Assembly (NCBI GenBank): GCA_900538355.1
Contig: UPXS01000012.1
Span: 1-64,000 of the forward strand
Source: an uncultured Veillonella sp.
Lineage (GTDB): Bacteria; Bacillota; Negativicutes; Veillonellales; Veillonellaceae
DNA: 64,000 bases
Reading direction: 5' to 3'
Part shown: one piece after another, positions 16,311-25,542 of the stretch
Layout of the letters: every line of letters starts with the position of its first letter
Numbering within the stretch: the first letter of the stretch is position 1
Translations under genes and position numbers: made by a program
Notes under the pieces: model-generated
Told to the model about the DNA's origin: nothing
Seen by the model: the letters and a program-made list of their open reading frames with translations, nothing else
Databases searched by the model: none

Positions 16311-18038
16311 CTATTTACAAACACCACAACGTTTACAGCCTTGTACACACGGCGGTGTATACGCTTCATCCACAGAGCGCTTCCATTCCATCTCAAGATA
16401 TCCATCATCCATCCCCATGTCGAGGTGACTCCATGGTAAAAATTCATCAAAACTACGTTCTCGATAATTCAGCTCATCCATATCAAGACCTGCCGCCTTC
16501 ATTTCAGACTTAAAGGACTTACTGCCTCGGTCTGCTGCACAGGCTGCAAGAACCGCACCAAGGCGACGATCTCCACGAGCTAATACACCTTGAATATATG
16601 CTTCTTTTGGTGACTCTACAAGCACCTCGATACGACGGTTCTTTTGCAATGCTTTTTTAATATATTGTAGCTTTTTCTCTACTGTCTTTTGATTGTCCAT
16701 CGCCATCCATTGAAATGGTGTAAAAGGCTTCGGAATAAATGGATTAATGCTAAGTGTTAAACGTCCTTTACATCCCACCTCTGCCATATGGGCTTGCGTC
16801 CGTTCTGCAAGTCCTACAATTGCTTCAATATCTTCGTCAGTTTCCGTTGGCAACCCAATCATAATGTAGAGTCGCATATGTTGGATACCAGACTTAGCAG
16901 ATAAAGTGGCAGCATTTTGTAAATGCTCTTCGCTAATGCCCTTATTGATGACGCGCCGCAATCGTTCACTGCCCGTTTCTGGGGCAATGGTAATCGTCTT
17001 TTGCCCACTATCTGCCAAGCCATCTACAACGGCTTGCGTTAAGGAGTCTGCCCGCAAGGATGCACAGGAATAGCGCATATCTTTAGAGCGAATGTAATTA
17101 ACTAACTCATCTACCTCTGGGTAATCAGAAATAGCAGCGCCCATAAGGCCTACCTTTTTACCTAATTTTTCTGCTCTATCTACGCCTTCTTTTAATATTT
17201 CCAACGGTCGTACGCGCGGTACACGGAAGCAATAGCCAGCCATACAGAATCGACAATGGCGCCCACATCCACGCGCCACCTCGATGATATACATGGCGCC
17301 AAACTCGGTATAATTTGTAGCTACTACGGTTTCACCACCGCTAGTAAGTATTTCAAAGTGACGTTTAATTGTCTTAGGAACGCCCTCTGCAATATCGTAG
17401 CCTTTAAATTCGCCTTCTTCACTGTAAATTGGCACGTACAAGGACGGTACATACACGCCAGGCTCATTCGCTAATTGGCGCAAAATCGCATGACGGTCTA
17501 AGCCTTCCAGTTTTCCATCGCGAATGATATCGAGCACGCGACTAACGATGCCTTCCCCTTCTCCGATAATGAAAGCATCAATGAAATCGGCAAAGGGCTC
17601 TGGATTAAAGGTAGCACAAGGGCCACCAGCAATGACGATAGGATCGAACTCTGTGCGGTCTTTTCCCATCATCGGCACGCGGCCATGGCGCAACATAAGA
17701 GGAATATGGAAATAATCCATCTCAAAGGTAACATCAAAGGCTACTACATCAAATTGATGCATAGGCCGTTGTGTTTCAACACTCATCAACGGAGTCTTAG
17801 TTTTATCATACGCTTCTAATTCCTTCTTCTCAGGCAAGAAGATGCGTTCACATACGCTATCATTACGTAAGTTGATTTCCTCATAAATAATGTGGAGGCC
17901 TAGATTACTCATGCCTACAAAATATGTATTGGGATAGACGATTGCTACCTTTTGCCCTGCATGAGGGTTTACAGTAACCCGACTATCTTCGTCTTTATAT
18001 AATTCTTGTAATCGATCAATTAAATCTTTACGATTCAC
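16311..18038 (-). CDS. Radical SAM protein (TIGR03960-like)
   Basis: The N-terminal ~190 residues form a B12-binding-like region (VAIVYPNTYFVGMSNLGLH, then IVIAGGPCATFNPEP). The radical SAM domain follows with the 4Fe-4S motif ARGCGRHCRFCMAGYC (CX3CX2C) near residue 260. The C-terminus carries extra cysteines (CVQGCKRCGVC), possibly another cluster site. The layout matches a widespread family whose substrate I do not know. It starts with GTG (18036-18038) after AAAGGGA and is probably co-transcribed with pgeF. Confidence 0.85.
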   Translation of the reverse strand: MNRKDLIDRLQELYKDEDSRVTVNPHAGQKVAIVYPNTYFVGMSNLGLHIIYEEINLRNDSVCERIFLPEKKELEAYDKTKTPLMSVETQRPMHQFDVVAFDVTFEMDYFHIPLMLRHGRVPMMGKDRTEFDPIVIAGGPCATFNPEPFADFIDAFIIGEGEGIVSRVLDIIRDGKLEGLDRHAILRQLANEPGVYVPSLYVPIYSEEGEFKGYDIAEGVPKTIKRHFEILTSGGETVVATNYTEFGAMYIIEVARGCGRHCRFCMAGYCFRVPRVRPLEILKEGVDRAEKLGKKVGLMGAAISDYPEVDELVNYIRSKDMRYSCASLRADSLTQAVVDGLADSGQKTITIAPETGSERLRRVINKGISEEHLQNAATLSAKSGIQHMRLYIMIGLPTETDEDIEAIVGLAERTQAHMAEVGCKGRLTLSINPFIPKPFTPFQWMAMDNQKTVEKKLQYIKKALQKNRRIEVLVESPKEAYIQGVLARGDRRLGAVLAACAADRGSKSFKSEMKAAGLDMDELNYRERSFDEFLPWSHLDMGMDDGYLEMEWKRSVDEAYTPPCVQGCKRCGVCK

Positions 18039-18055
18039 TAGTTCCCTTTCTATAT

Positions 18056-18079
18056 AAGCCCACTATGAATAGTGGGCTT
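18056..18079. terminator. Hairpin between DUF421 and radical SAM genes
   Basis: An 11-bp inverted repeat (AAGCCCACTAT and complement, two-base centre) lies between two minus-strand genes. The T run is weak on the minus strand, so it may be leaky. Confidence 0.5.
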
Positions 18080-18100
18080 AAAAATACTACATATTAGATT

Positions 18101-18820
18101 TTAAAATTTAGATTTCAATGTATTTTTAGTAGAAATAGTTTTAGTCTTTAAAGCACTTACAATTTGAGGACGATGTTTTCTTTCATACGGATAGATGACT
18201 ACCTCACCATCTTTGTATTCAGCAATATATACATCTTTTATTTTATCCCCTTGCTTTTCAACCTCTGCTTCAAGCCACTCTTGTTCTTTTTCAATTACAG
18301 CTAATGTAAAGTGATTAATTTGACCATCATCAATAAGATCAAATTTAATATTTTCATCACCGAATTGAACAACGCTTAACTGACCATTTTGTTCTAGTAC
18401 AGCACGTTTTACATCTGTTACATATTGAACACCAGCAGTACGCAATTTCAATTTAAGCTCCGCTGCTTGAATACCATAACGCATACACTCTTCAGTTAAT
18501 ACGTGACCCTTTTCAATTACAATAACTGGATGACCATCGAGAATGGTTTTGAAGAAACGAAGATTACCTTTTAAGAATTTAAGAGACATTACAAGGATAG
18601 TCCACAAAATGAGGACTAACATAAACTGTAAAATACCAATTTGGTCATTGTAAATAATGGCACCAATAATACCCCCAAGTACATAGTTTTGTAATTGGTC
18701 TAACGCAGAGGTTGGCGCTAAATTGCCCTTCCCCATTAAGTTAATTTGTAAAATAATCGCCAAGAGACCTATGGCGAGTTTGGCAAAGACCATCCCATAG
18801 ACGGCCATAGCTTCTGTCAT
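18101..18820 (-). CDS. DUF421 (YetF/YcaP-type) membrane protein
   Basis: Three N-terminal membrane segments (about residues 8-26, 42-58 and 63-82) are followed by a cytoplasmic domain containing the family-typical VIVIEKGHVLTEECMRYG and LRTAGVQYVTDVKRAVLEQNG stretches. Length 239 aa is typical. Function in the family is poorly known, with some members affecting envelope or spore properties. It forms a pair with the DUF3290 gene 12 bases upstream, a pairing seen in other Firmicutes. AGGAGG precedes the ATG. Confidence 0.85.
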   Translation of the reverse strand: MTEAMAVYGMVFAKLAIGLLAIILQINLMGKGNLAPTSALDQLQNYVLGGIIGAIIYNDQIGILQFMLVLILWTILVMSLKFLKGNLRFFKTILDGHPVIVIEKGHVLTEECMRYGIQAAELKLKLRTAGVQYVTDVKRAVLEQNGQLSVVQFGDENIKFDLIDDGQINHFTLAVIEKEQEWLEAEVEKQGDKIKDVYIAEYKDGEVVIYPYERKHRPQIVSALKTKTISTKNTLKSKF

Positions 18821-18832
18821 ATGTGGTCCTCC

Positions 18833-19294
18833 TTATGGTAATACATCCGCTTTATCATGAATTCGGTCTGTAGGACTTACTGTATACACACGAGTGATTG
18901 TATAGGTAGTAAATTCAGGATTAAATTGCACCTCATAGTATGCATCGCTAACCTTTAAGATCATACCATTACGAATCTTTAAGGAGTTAACCGCCAGTTG
19001 TTCACTTGGTATGGATTGATCAGTACTAAAAGAATGTAGAAATTGAGCCATTCGAGAAGAGTCTTCAGAGTATGTTTTCATTCGGTTATATTCTTGATAC
19101 TCCAGTCCTAAGAAAAATACTACAATTAAAGACAAAATAACCAATAAATCACGATAGCGATTAGTAAAACCATTTCGCAATACCTGTACACCTAGAACGA
19201 GCAATGCTAAAAGAATGGCAACAAAAACGATAAAGCCCCATGTTTGGCCTGTTACAGCCTGACTTTCAACATAGGCCAAAGTGTAAAAATCCAT
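18833..19294 (-). CDS. DUF3290-like membrane protein
   Basis: Two membrane segments (about residues 19-38 and 48-66) are followed by a ~85-residue domain predicted to lie outside the membrane. The architecture and the adjacent DUF421 gene point to the DUF3290 family, whose role is unknown. AGGAG precedes the ATG. Probably co-transcribed with, and functionally coupled to, the DUF421 protein. Confidence 0.75.
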   Translation of the reverse strand: MDFYTLAYVESQAVTGQTWGFIVFVAILLALLVLGVQVLRNGFTNRYRDLLVILSLIVVFFLGLEYQEYNRMKTYSEDSSRMAQFLHSFSTDQSIPSEQLAVNSLKIRNGMILKVSDAYYEVQFNPEFTTYTITRVYTVSPTDRIHDKADVLP

Positions 19295-19365
19295 ATCGTT
19301 CTCCTTTCATATATTACTCTTTATTATATCACAAATAAATATGATAATAACCAACAACGATTTAT

Positions 19366-19398
19366 AAAAAATAGAGCTACCACAATGATAGCTCTATT
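19366..19398 (-). terminator. Intrinsic terminator after the 19418-19927 gene
   Basis: A perfect 10-bp stem (AATAGAGCTA and complement) with a T run on the minus strand. Confidence 0.75.
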
Positions 19399-19417
19399 AA
19401 ACAGTTACTATACTAAT

Positions 19418-19927
19418 TTATTTACATTCACGGTACACGATGATATAAGCATGAGTATTCGCTGTAAAACCAGATTCTAATTCTAGTTCAACTTCTAAAA
19501 TAGCATCATCAACGTCACCTTTATAATAGGCCTTACGTTGTTCTGCGGAATAGAAATACATAGCCGCATTATATTCATTACCTGCTTGTACTGGAATTGT
19601 GATGGTAACAGGCTGTGTTTCAACATTCTTTGTTTTAGTACCCACATTATCCGTTGTGTAATATACGGATTCAATGGTATGTTCTCCTGGTGTTACTGCC
19701 ACAATGACTTGACCATATTGACCAGTTTTATGATCAATAGTAGAAAGGTCCTTACCATCAACCTTTACAGATTTACCATAAATATGAAGAATCGCTTTAT
19801 TAGCATTCTCTTGTACAAATTGTTGTTCACCGGCTTGTCGTTTTTTATTGAATTTCATAAATACGGCAAACAAAATGGCCCAAATAACTGCAACCGCCAC
19901 GATGATAATAATAGTTGTAGAACTCAT
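19418..19927 (-). CDS. Hypothetical membrane-anchored protein (169 aa)
   Basis: One N-terminal hydrophobic segment (residues ~4-24) is followed by a basic linker and a ~130-residue beta-rich domain, with alternating hydrophobic residues (VTPGEHTIESVYYTT, then TQPVTITIPVQAGNEY). The pattern resembles small PEGA- or carbohydrate-binding-like beta-sandwich domains, but I cannot assign it. It is a single gene flanked by terminators on both sides. Confidence 0.7.
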   Translation of the reverse strand: MSSTTIIIIVAVAVIWAILFAVFMKFNKKRQAGEQQFVQENANKAILHIYGKSVKVDGKDLSTIDHKTGQYGQVIVAVTPGEHTIESVYYTTDNVGTKTKNVETQPVTITIPVQAGNEYNAAMYFYSAEQRKAYYKGDVDDAILEVELELESGFTANTHAYIIVYRECK

Positions 19928-20002
19928 AGTATCTCTCCTTATACCAAAATATACTACACTGACTCTACGTTAACTATATCATACGTACTAGTATTACTCA
20001 AT

Positions 20003-20026
20003 AAAAAACGACCCCAAATGGGGTCG
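20003..20026 (-). terminator. Intrinsic terminator of the ilv operon
   Basis: CGACCCC-AAAT-GGGGTCG with a minus-strand T run lies downstream of ilvC. Confidence 0.88.
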
Positions 20027-20071
20027 CTTTCAGTAAGCCTATGCTTATCAAGAAATTACTAATGTAATCTC

Positions 20072-21079
20072 TTATTTCAACCAGCTCATCAAGTTGCGAA
20101 GTTCTGCACCAACTGGTTCGATTGGATGGTTAGCAGCTGCTTCACGATGTTCTTTAAGGAATTTTTGACCATTTTTGGAATCAGCCAAGAATTCGTCAGC
20201 GAATTTACCAGATTGAATATCAGCCAAGATTTGTTCCATAGCTTTTTTAGTATCTGCAGTAATTACGCGAGGACCTGCATGGTAGTCACCATATTCAGCA
20301 GTGTTAGAAATGGAGTGGCGCATTTTTTGGAAGCCACCTTCGTAGATAAGGTCTACGATCAATTTCATTTCATGCAAGCATTCGAAGTAAGCGTTTACAG
20401 GTTCATAACCAGCTTCAGTTAATACTTCGAAACCAGTTTTGATCAATTCAGTAACACCGCCGCACAATACAGCTTGTTCACCGAAGAGGTCAGTTTCAGT
20501 TTCAGATTTGAAGTTAGTTTCCAAGATACCGGAACGGCCACCACCAATACCAGAAGCCCATGCCAATGCAACTTCTTCAGTATCACCAGATGGATCTTTT
20601 TCTACAGCGTACAAGCAAGGAACACCGGAGCCTTCTTGGTATGTACGACGTACTAAATGACCAGGACCTTTAGGAGCTACCATGAATACGTTGATGTCTT
20701 CACGAGGTACGATTTTACCGAAGTGAATGTTGAAGCCGTGAGCAAATGCCAAGTATGCACCTTGTTTCAAGTTAGGAGCGATATCTTGTGCATATACGTC
20801 TGCTTGTAATTCGTCAGGAATCAATACCATAACGATGTCAGCACCTTTAACTGCTTCTGCAGTTTCTTTTACTGTAAGGCCTGCTTCTTCTGCAGCTTTC
20901 CAGCTAGAAGAACCACCACGAAGACCAATTGTTACGTCCATACCATTTTCTTTTAAGTTCAATGCATGCGCATGACCTTGAGAACCGTAACCTAAAACTG
21001 TAATTTTTTTGCCTTCCAATTTGCTCAAATTACAATCTGCATCATAATAAACTGTAGTACCTAAAATTTTACCTGCCAT
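20072..21079 (-). CDS. ilvC: Ketol-acid reductoisomerase (NADP+), class I
   Basis: Isomerises and reduces acetolactate or acetohydroxybutyrate in valine and isoleucine synthesis. The NADPH-binding motif ITVLGYGSQGHAHALNL is near residue 20; the knotted C-terminal domain carries the acidic metal ligands (SETETDLFGEQAVLCGG, then GYEPVNAYFECLHEMKLIVD). The start is the ATG at 21077-21079 after GGAGG; the open frame extends 25 codons further but without support. The 335-aa length is the class I form. Last gene of the ilv operon. Confidence 0.97.
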   Translation of the reverse strand: MAGKILGTTVYYDADCNLSKLEGKKITVLGYGSQGHAHALNLKENGMDVTIGLRGGSSSWKAAEEAGLTVKETAEAVKGADIVMVLIPDELQADVYAQDIAPNLKQGAYLAFAHGFNIHFGKIVPREDINVFMVAPKGPGHLVRRTYQEGSGVPCLYAVEKDPSGDTEEVALAWASGIGGGRSGILETNFKSETETDLFGEQAVLCGGVTELIKTGFEVLTEAGYEPVNAYFECLHEMKLIVDLIYEGGFQKMRHSISNTAEYGDYHAGPRVITADTKKAMEQILADIQSGKFADEFLADSKNGQKFLKEHREAAANHPIEPVGAELRNLMSWLK

Positions 21080-21263
21080 ACTAGACAACCTCCAAACATA
21101 TTCAATAGAATATAGATTATATATACTGTACACAATCTTCACAAATAAATGCAAGATTTGTAGTGTATATCGTAATTTATCGAATAGTCAAATAGACTAA
21201 TCTACAACTTAAATTTGTACCCTTTTTGTATTAAGAAAAAATGAATTATCCCAATTTTAGCTC

Positions 21264-22049
21264 TTATTTAACTATAATCCATGGGCGATTTTTCTCCCAT
21301 ACAACCGATACATCAATACCAAATACGTCGCTTAGAATTTCATCTGTTAAGATGTCCCGCTTCTTGCCTTTATATACAATGAGGCCATCTTTAATAATAG
21401 CTACATGTGTAATACTGGGCATAATCTCTTCAATTTGATGAGATACATAAATAAAAGGCTTATGCTCCTCTCGTGCCATATTCTCAACAGTTCTTAAGAA
21501 TTGCTCGCGAGCAGGCAAATCAAGGCCAGAGCAAGGCTCATCTAGAATGAGCAAATCTGGATTAGCCATAATAGCACGTGCTAATAATACGCGGCGCTGT
21601 TCACCAGCGGACAATGTATGAAATCTATGGCCTTCTAAATAGGATAAACCAAACTCGGATAATAATTGCATTCCTCGTTCGCGCACCTCAGGTTCTACCT
21701 TCTGATAGATACCGATACTATTAAAGGCACCAGAAATAACAACATCTTCTACGACTTGTTTATCCAAGGTAGACTGAAATTGTCCAAGCGCAGAACTAAC
21801 AAAACCTAATCGGGCCTTGATCTTAGGCCATGCATATTTGCCAAATTCATGACCAAATACACGTAATAGTCCTGTTGTAGGAATTTGGTAAGCTGGAATC
21901 ATGCTGAGCATCGTCGATTTACCAGCCCCATTGAGACCTAATAAGGCCCAATTCTCCCCTTCTTCAACATGCCAATTAATGCCTTTTAAAATTTCGCGGC
22001 CGTCACGACGAAACTTGAGGTCTTCATAATGGAGTAATTCACTACTCAC
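21264..22049 (-). CDS. ABC transporter ATP-binding protein within the ilv operon
   Basis: A complete nucleotide-binding subunit: Walker A GLNGAGKST near residue 39, ABC signature LSAGEQRR, Walker B LLILDEP, and an H-loop His (YVSHQIEE). It has no fused membrane domain and no permease gene lies nearby. It sits between ilvN (11 bases upstream) and ilvC (184 bases downstream) and is evidently co-transcribed. It resembles the stand-alone YlmA-type ATPases. The substrate is unknown; its place suggests, but does not prove, a link to branched-chain amino acids. Confidence 0.88.
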   Translation of the reverse strand: MSSELLHYEDLKFRRDGREILKGINWHVEEGENWALLGLNGAGKSTMLSMIPAYQIPTTGLLRVFGHEFGKYAWPKIKARLGFVSSALGQFQSTLDKQVVEDVVISGAFNSIGIYQKVEPEVRERGMQLLSEFGLSYLEGHRFHTLSAGEQRRVLLARAIMANPDLLILDEPCSGLDLPAREQFLRTVENMAREEHKPFIYVSHQIEEIMPSITHVAIIKDGLIVYKGKKRDILTDEILSDVFGIDVSVVWEKNRPWIIVK

Positions 22050-22060
22050 ACAATCATCTC

Positions 22061-22549
22061 CTAAATCTTTTCTCCACGGCTCATTGCAGTAATGCCAGTT
22101 TTGGCAATTTCAAGGACACCATAGGTTTCCATAATTTGAATGAAGCCGCGTAATTTTTCTACGCTACCAATTACTTCGATAATCATAGAAGTAGGAGAAA
22201 TATCGAGTACATTGCCACGATATACATCGGCAATTTGTACAATTTGTGATCGTGTTGCAGCAGTTGCTTTTACCTTGATAAGCATTAACTCACGGCATAC
22301 CACATCATGATCTTCAAAAACTTTAACTTTTACAACATCAATGAGCTTGTAAATTTGTTTTTGAATTTGGTCTAAGATGCGATCATCTGCCTCAACGGTG
22401 AGGGTAATACGAGCGTAGCCTGGTGTATTTGTAATACCAGATGTCATCTTTGTAACATTAAAACCACGACGGTTAAAGAGTGCCAATATACGTGCACCAA
22501 TGCCTGCTGTATTTTTTGCAATTACTAAGACTTGATGTTCTCTCGCCAT
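22061..22549 (-). CDS. ilvN: Acetolactate synthase small (regulatory) subunit
   Basis: Regulatory partner of IlvB conferring valine feedback control. The N-terminal ACT domain is visible (LVIAKNTAGIGARILALFNRRGFNV, of which the first 60 residues are the fold), followed by the C-terminal small-subunit domain. Length 162 aa is typical. Its ATG overlaps the ilvB stop by one base, so translation is coupled to give matched subunits. Also called ilvH in some genomes. Confidence 0.95.
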   Translation of the reverse strand: MAREHQVLVIAKNTAGIGARILALFNRRGFNVTKMTSGITNTPGYARITLTVEADDRILDQIQKQIYKLIDVVKVKVFEDHDVVCRELMLIKVKATAATRSQIVQIADVYRGNVLDISPTSMIIEVIGSVEKLRGFIQIMETYGVLEIAKTGITAMSRGEKI

Positions 22550-24258
22550 TATAGCACCCCTTTCTTGCCCATCATACCACTTACGGTACCGCCAGCTGGA
22601 ATCATCGGCAATACATTATCTTCTCTTGCTACACGGCAATCCAAGATGATGCTTTCATCAGATGTAATGAAAGATTTAAATTCTTTATTGAAATCATCTA
22701 CATTATCGATACGAGCGGCTTTCAAATCAAAGGCATCGGCCAATTTCAAGAAGTCTGGACTCGCTTCCAAATCTACATAGGAATAACGGCGGTCATTAAA
22801 GATTTGTTGCCATTGACGAACCATGCCAAGGTAACCGTTATTAATGATAACAATCTTAATTGGTAAATTATATTGGCGAACCATCATGAGCTCTTCGAAG
22901 GTCATTTGGAATCCACCATCACCAACAACAAGGATAACTTGTTTATGAGGTGCCCCCACTTGAGCACCAATAGCAGCTGGTAAACCATAGCCCATGGTAC
23001 CTGCACCACCAGATGTAACAATGGTATGCGGTTTTTTATGAGTTAAGAATTGAGCCGCCCACATTTGATGTTGGCCTACGTCAGTTACAATAACTGCATC
23101 CTCTTTGGCAATCTTGTTAAGTTCAGATAATACGTATTGTGGATGTAATACACCATCTTTAGATTCAGGAATTACCATAGGATATTCCGCTTGCCATTCA
23201 CGAATTTGTCCGATCCACGCTTCATGAGTTGTAGGTTCTACAAGCGTATTAAGTTCAGATAAAACTCGCTTCAAGTCACCTACAATTGGTACGTTAATAG
23301 TAACGTTTTTATCAATTTCTGCTGGGTCGATATCAATATGAATGATTTTAGCTTTTTTACAGAAGAAATCTGGATGGCCTGTAATGCGGTCGTGGAAACG
23401 AATACCTGCAGCAATAACTAAATCTGCTTCTTCTGTGCAGTTGTTAGCCGCTACAGAGCCATGCATACCCACCATACCAAGAGCAAGCTCATGGTTACCT
23501 GGGAAACCACCAAGGCCAACTAATGTATTTGTTACAGGAATTTGAGCCTTTTCTGCCAATTCCTTTAATTCATCCATAGCGCCAGATTTCAATACACCGG
23601 CACCGGCAATGATGAGCGGACGTTTCGCATTTTTAATAAGCGTAGCCGCTTTCTTAATTTGCCCTTGATGGCCTTTATATGTAGGATCATAACCTTCAAG
23701 GTGAATCGGTACTTCGTATAATTTATTGTATTCTGACATGGATATTTTTTCTGTTTGAACATCCTTAGGAATATCAATAAGAACAGGACCTGGACGGCCT
23801 GTACTAGCAATAAAATACGCTTCTTTAATGATGCGAGGTAAATCGCGAATATCTTGAACAAGGTAGTTATGTTTTGTAATCGGCATGGTAATACCTTGGA
23901 TATCTGCTTCTTGGAAGGAATCCTTACCAATAAACGGACGACCAACCTGACCAGTAATGGCCACCATAGGTACAGAATCCATGTAAGCAGTCATAATACC
24001 TGTAACAAGATTAGTTGCACCAGGACCGGACGTAGCAAGGCATACGCCTACTTTTCCAGATACCCGTGCATAACCATCTGCTGCATGGGCTGCACCTTGT
24101 TCATGACGAACAAAATAATGTTTAATTTCAGGGAAGCTATAAATTTCATCATAAATTGGAATTACTGCGCCACCTGGATAACCGAACATGTCAGTTACAC
24201 CAAGGCGATGCAATGTTTCAAGGACAATACGTGCCCCATTGATTGTTTCTGCGCTCAT
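22549..24258 (-). CDS. ilvB: Acetolactate synthase large (catalytic) subunit
   Basis: A thiamine-diphosphate and FAD enzyme condensing pyruvate with pyruvate or 2-oxobutyrate. The N-terminal ThDP domain carries FGYPGGAVIPIYDEI and the catalytic Glu region YFVRHEQGAAHAADGYAR; the C-terminal ThDP/Mg motif is VVGDGGFQMTFEELM ending in NNGYLGMVRQW. Length 569 aa is normal. Located between ilvA and ilvN, 18 bases from ilvA. Confidence 0.97.
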   Translation of the reverse strand: MSAETINGARIVLETLHRLGVTDMFGYPGGAVIPIYDEIYSFPEIKHYFVRHEQGAAHAADGYARVSGKVGVCLATSGPGATNLVTGIMTAYMDSVPMVAITGQVGRPFIGKDSFQEADIQGITMPITKHNYLVQDIRDLPRIIKEAYFIASTGRPGPVLIDIPKDVQTEKISMSEYNKLYEVPIHLEGYDPTYKGHQGQIKKAATLIKNAKRPLIIAGAGVLKSGAMDELKELAEKAQIPVTNTLVGLGGFPGNHELALGMVGMHGSVAANNCTEEADLVIAAGIRFHDRITGHPDFFCKKAKIIHIDIDPAEIDKNVTINVPIVGDLKRVLSELNTLVEPTTHEAWIGQIREWQAEYPMVIPESKDGVLHPQYVLSELNKIAKEDAVIVTDVGQHQMWAAQFLTHKKPHTIVTSGGAGTMGYGLPAAIGAQVGAPHKQVILVVGDGGFQMTFEELMMVRQYNLPIKIVIINNGYLGMVRQWQQIFNDRRYSYVDLEASPDFLKLADAFDLKAARIDNVDDFNKEFKSFITSDESIILDCRVAREDNVLPMIPAGGTVSGMMGKKGVL

Positions 24259-24276
24259 AGGAACCCTTTCGACCAG

Positions 24277-25500
24277 CTATTCAGATAAAATCTCGCTGGA
24301 ATTTAATCGTTTAATAATGTAACCATTATTTTTGAAAGTATCAATAATGTGTTGAATGTGTTCTTCACCATTTGTTTCTACAGTCACTTGCAATTCCACT
24401 TCATGGAAGCGGTCAAGGTTTTTAAACTGATTATGATCAAGTTTAATAACGTTTGCATCCGCATCTGCAAGCATTTGAGATACAGCAACTAATTGACCTG
24501 GTTTATCAGGAAGGTTTACAGAGAAAGTGAAGATACGACCACGCAATACGAGACCTTTATTGATCATAGAGGAAATCGTAAGTACATCGATATTACCACC
24601 ACTAACAATGGCTACTGCCTTTTTGCCTTTACAGTCTAATTTTTTTAGGCCTGCCAATGGTAAAATACCGGAGTTTTCTGCTACTAACTTATGTTTTTCT
24701 ACAAGCAACAAAAATGCTTCCATCAATTCATAATCAGAGACAGTAACAATTTCATCTACATATTTCTTAATATATGCTAATGTAGTTTCGCCGATTTGAC
24801 GTACAGCTGTACCATCTGCGATAGTTGCTACCTCACTGAGTGGTACAGGATGATCTGCTTTTAACGCAGCTATTGCACTAGCCGCGCCTTCTGGTTCTAC
24901 ACCGATAATTTTAATGCTAGGATTTTTTAATTTTGCAGCAGCTGCAATACCAGAAACAATACCGCCACCACCAACAGGAACTAGCAATACATCCGCATCA
25001 GGCAATTCCTCAAGAACTTCTAATGCAATTGTACCTTGCCCTTCAATAACATCTTCATCATCAAAAGGATGGACGAACACATATCCGTGCTCTTGTTGTA
25101 ATTCCATCGCTTTTTGGTAAGCTTCATCATAAATCTCACCATGTAGAACGACTTCGGCACCATATTGCTTTGTAGCATTCACCTTGATGAGAGGTGTATG
25201 TTTTGGCATCACGATTGTCGCTTTAATGCCTAGACGTTTTGCAGCAAGCGCTACACCTTGCGCATGATTACCGGCAGACGCGGCAATAACGCCGCGTGCC
25301 TTTTCTTCTTCTGTTAATTTTGCAATTTTATTATAAGCACCACGAACCTTAAAGGAACCTGTTATTTGCAAGTTTTCTGGCTTGATATATACATCATTGC
25401 CACTTTCATCGGAGAACACATCACTGTGAAGAAGTTTTGTTTTTACAGTAATTGTGCTAAGTCTCTCACGAGCCTCCATAAAATCATACAACTTATGCAT
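24277..25500 (-). CDS. ilvA: Threonine ammonia-lyase (threonine dehydratase)
   Basis: A PLP enzyme converting threonine to 2-oxobutyrate, the isoleucine precursor. The PLP lysine lies in LQITGSFKVRGAYNKIA near residue 55; the Gly-rich phosphate-binding loop is PVGGGGIVSGIA. The last ~75 residues form one ACT domain, suggesting allosteric control. I choose the ATG at 25498-25500, nine bases after GGAG. At 407 aa it is shorter than E. coli IlvA with two ACT-like domains. Its place in the operon argues for a biosynthetic rather than catabolic role. Confidence 0.94.
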   Translation of the reverse strand: MHKLYDFMEARERLSTITVKTKLLHSDVFSDESGNDVYIKPENLQITGSFKVRGAYNKIAKLTEEEKARGVIAASAGNHAQGVALAAKRLGIKATIVMPKHTPLIKVNATKQYGAEVVLHGEIYDEAYQKAMELQQEHGYVFVHPFDDEDVIEGQGTIALEVLEELPDADVLLVPVGGGGIVSGIAAAAKLKNPSIKIIGVEPEGAASAIAALKADHPVPLSEVATIADGTAVRQIGETTLAYIKKYVDEIVTVSDYELMEAFLLLVEKHKLVAENSGILPLAGLKKLDCKGKKAVAIVSGGNIDVLTISSMINKGLVLRGRIFTFSVNLPDKPGQLVAVSQMLADADANVIKLDHNQFKNLDRFHEVELQVTVETNGEEHIQHIIDTFKNNGYIIKRLNSSEILSE

Positions 25501-25542
25501 GTGTACCATCTCCTATTGATAGTATTAAATTAAAGTCTAATA

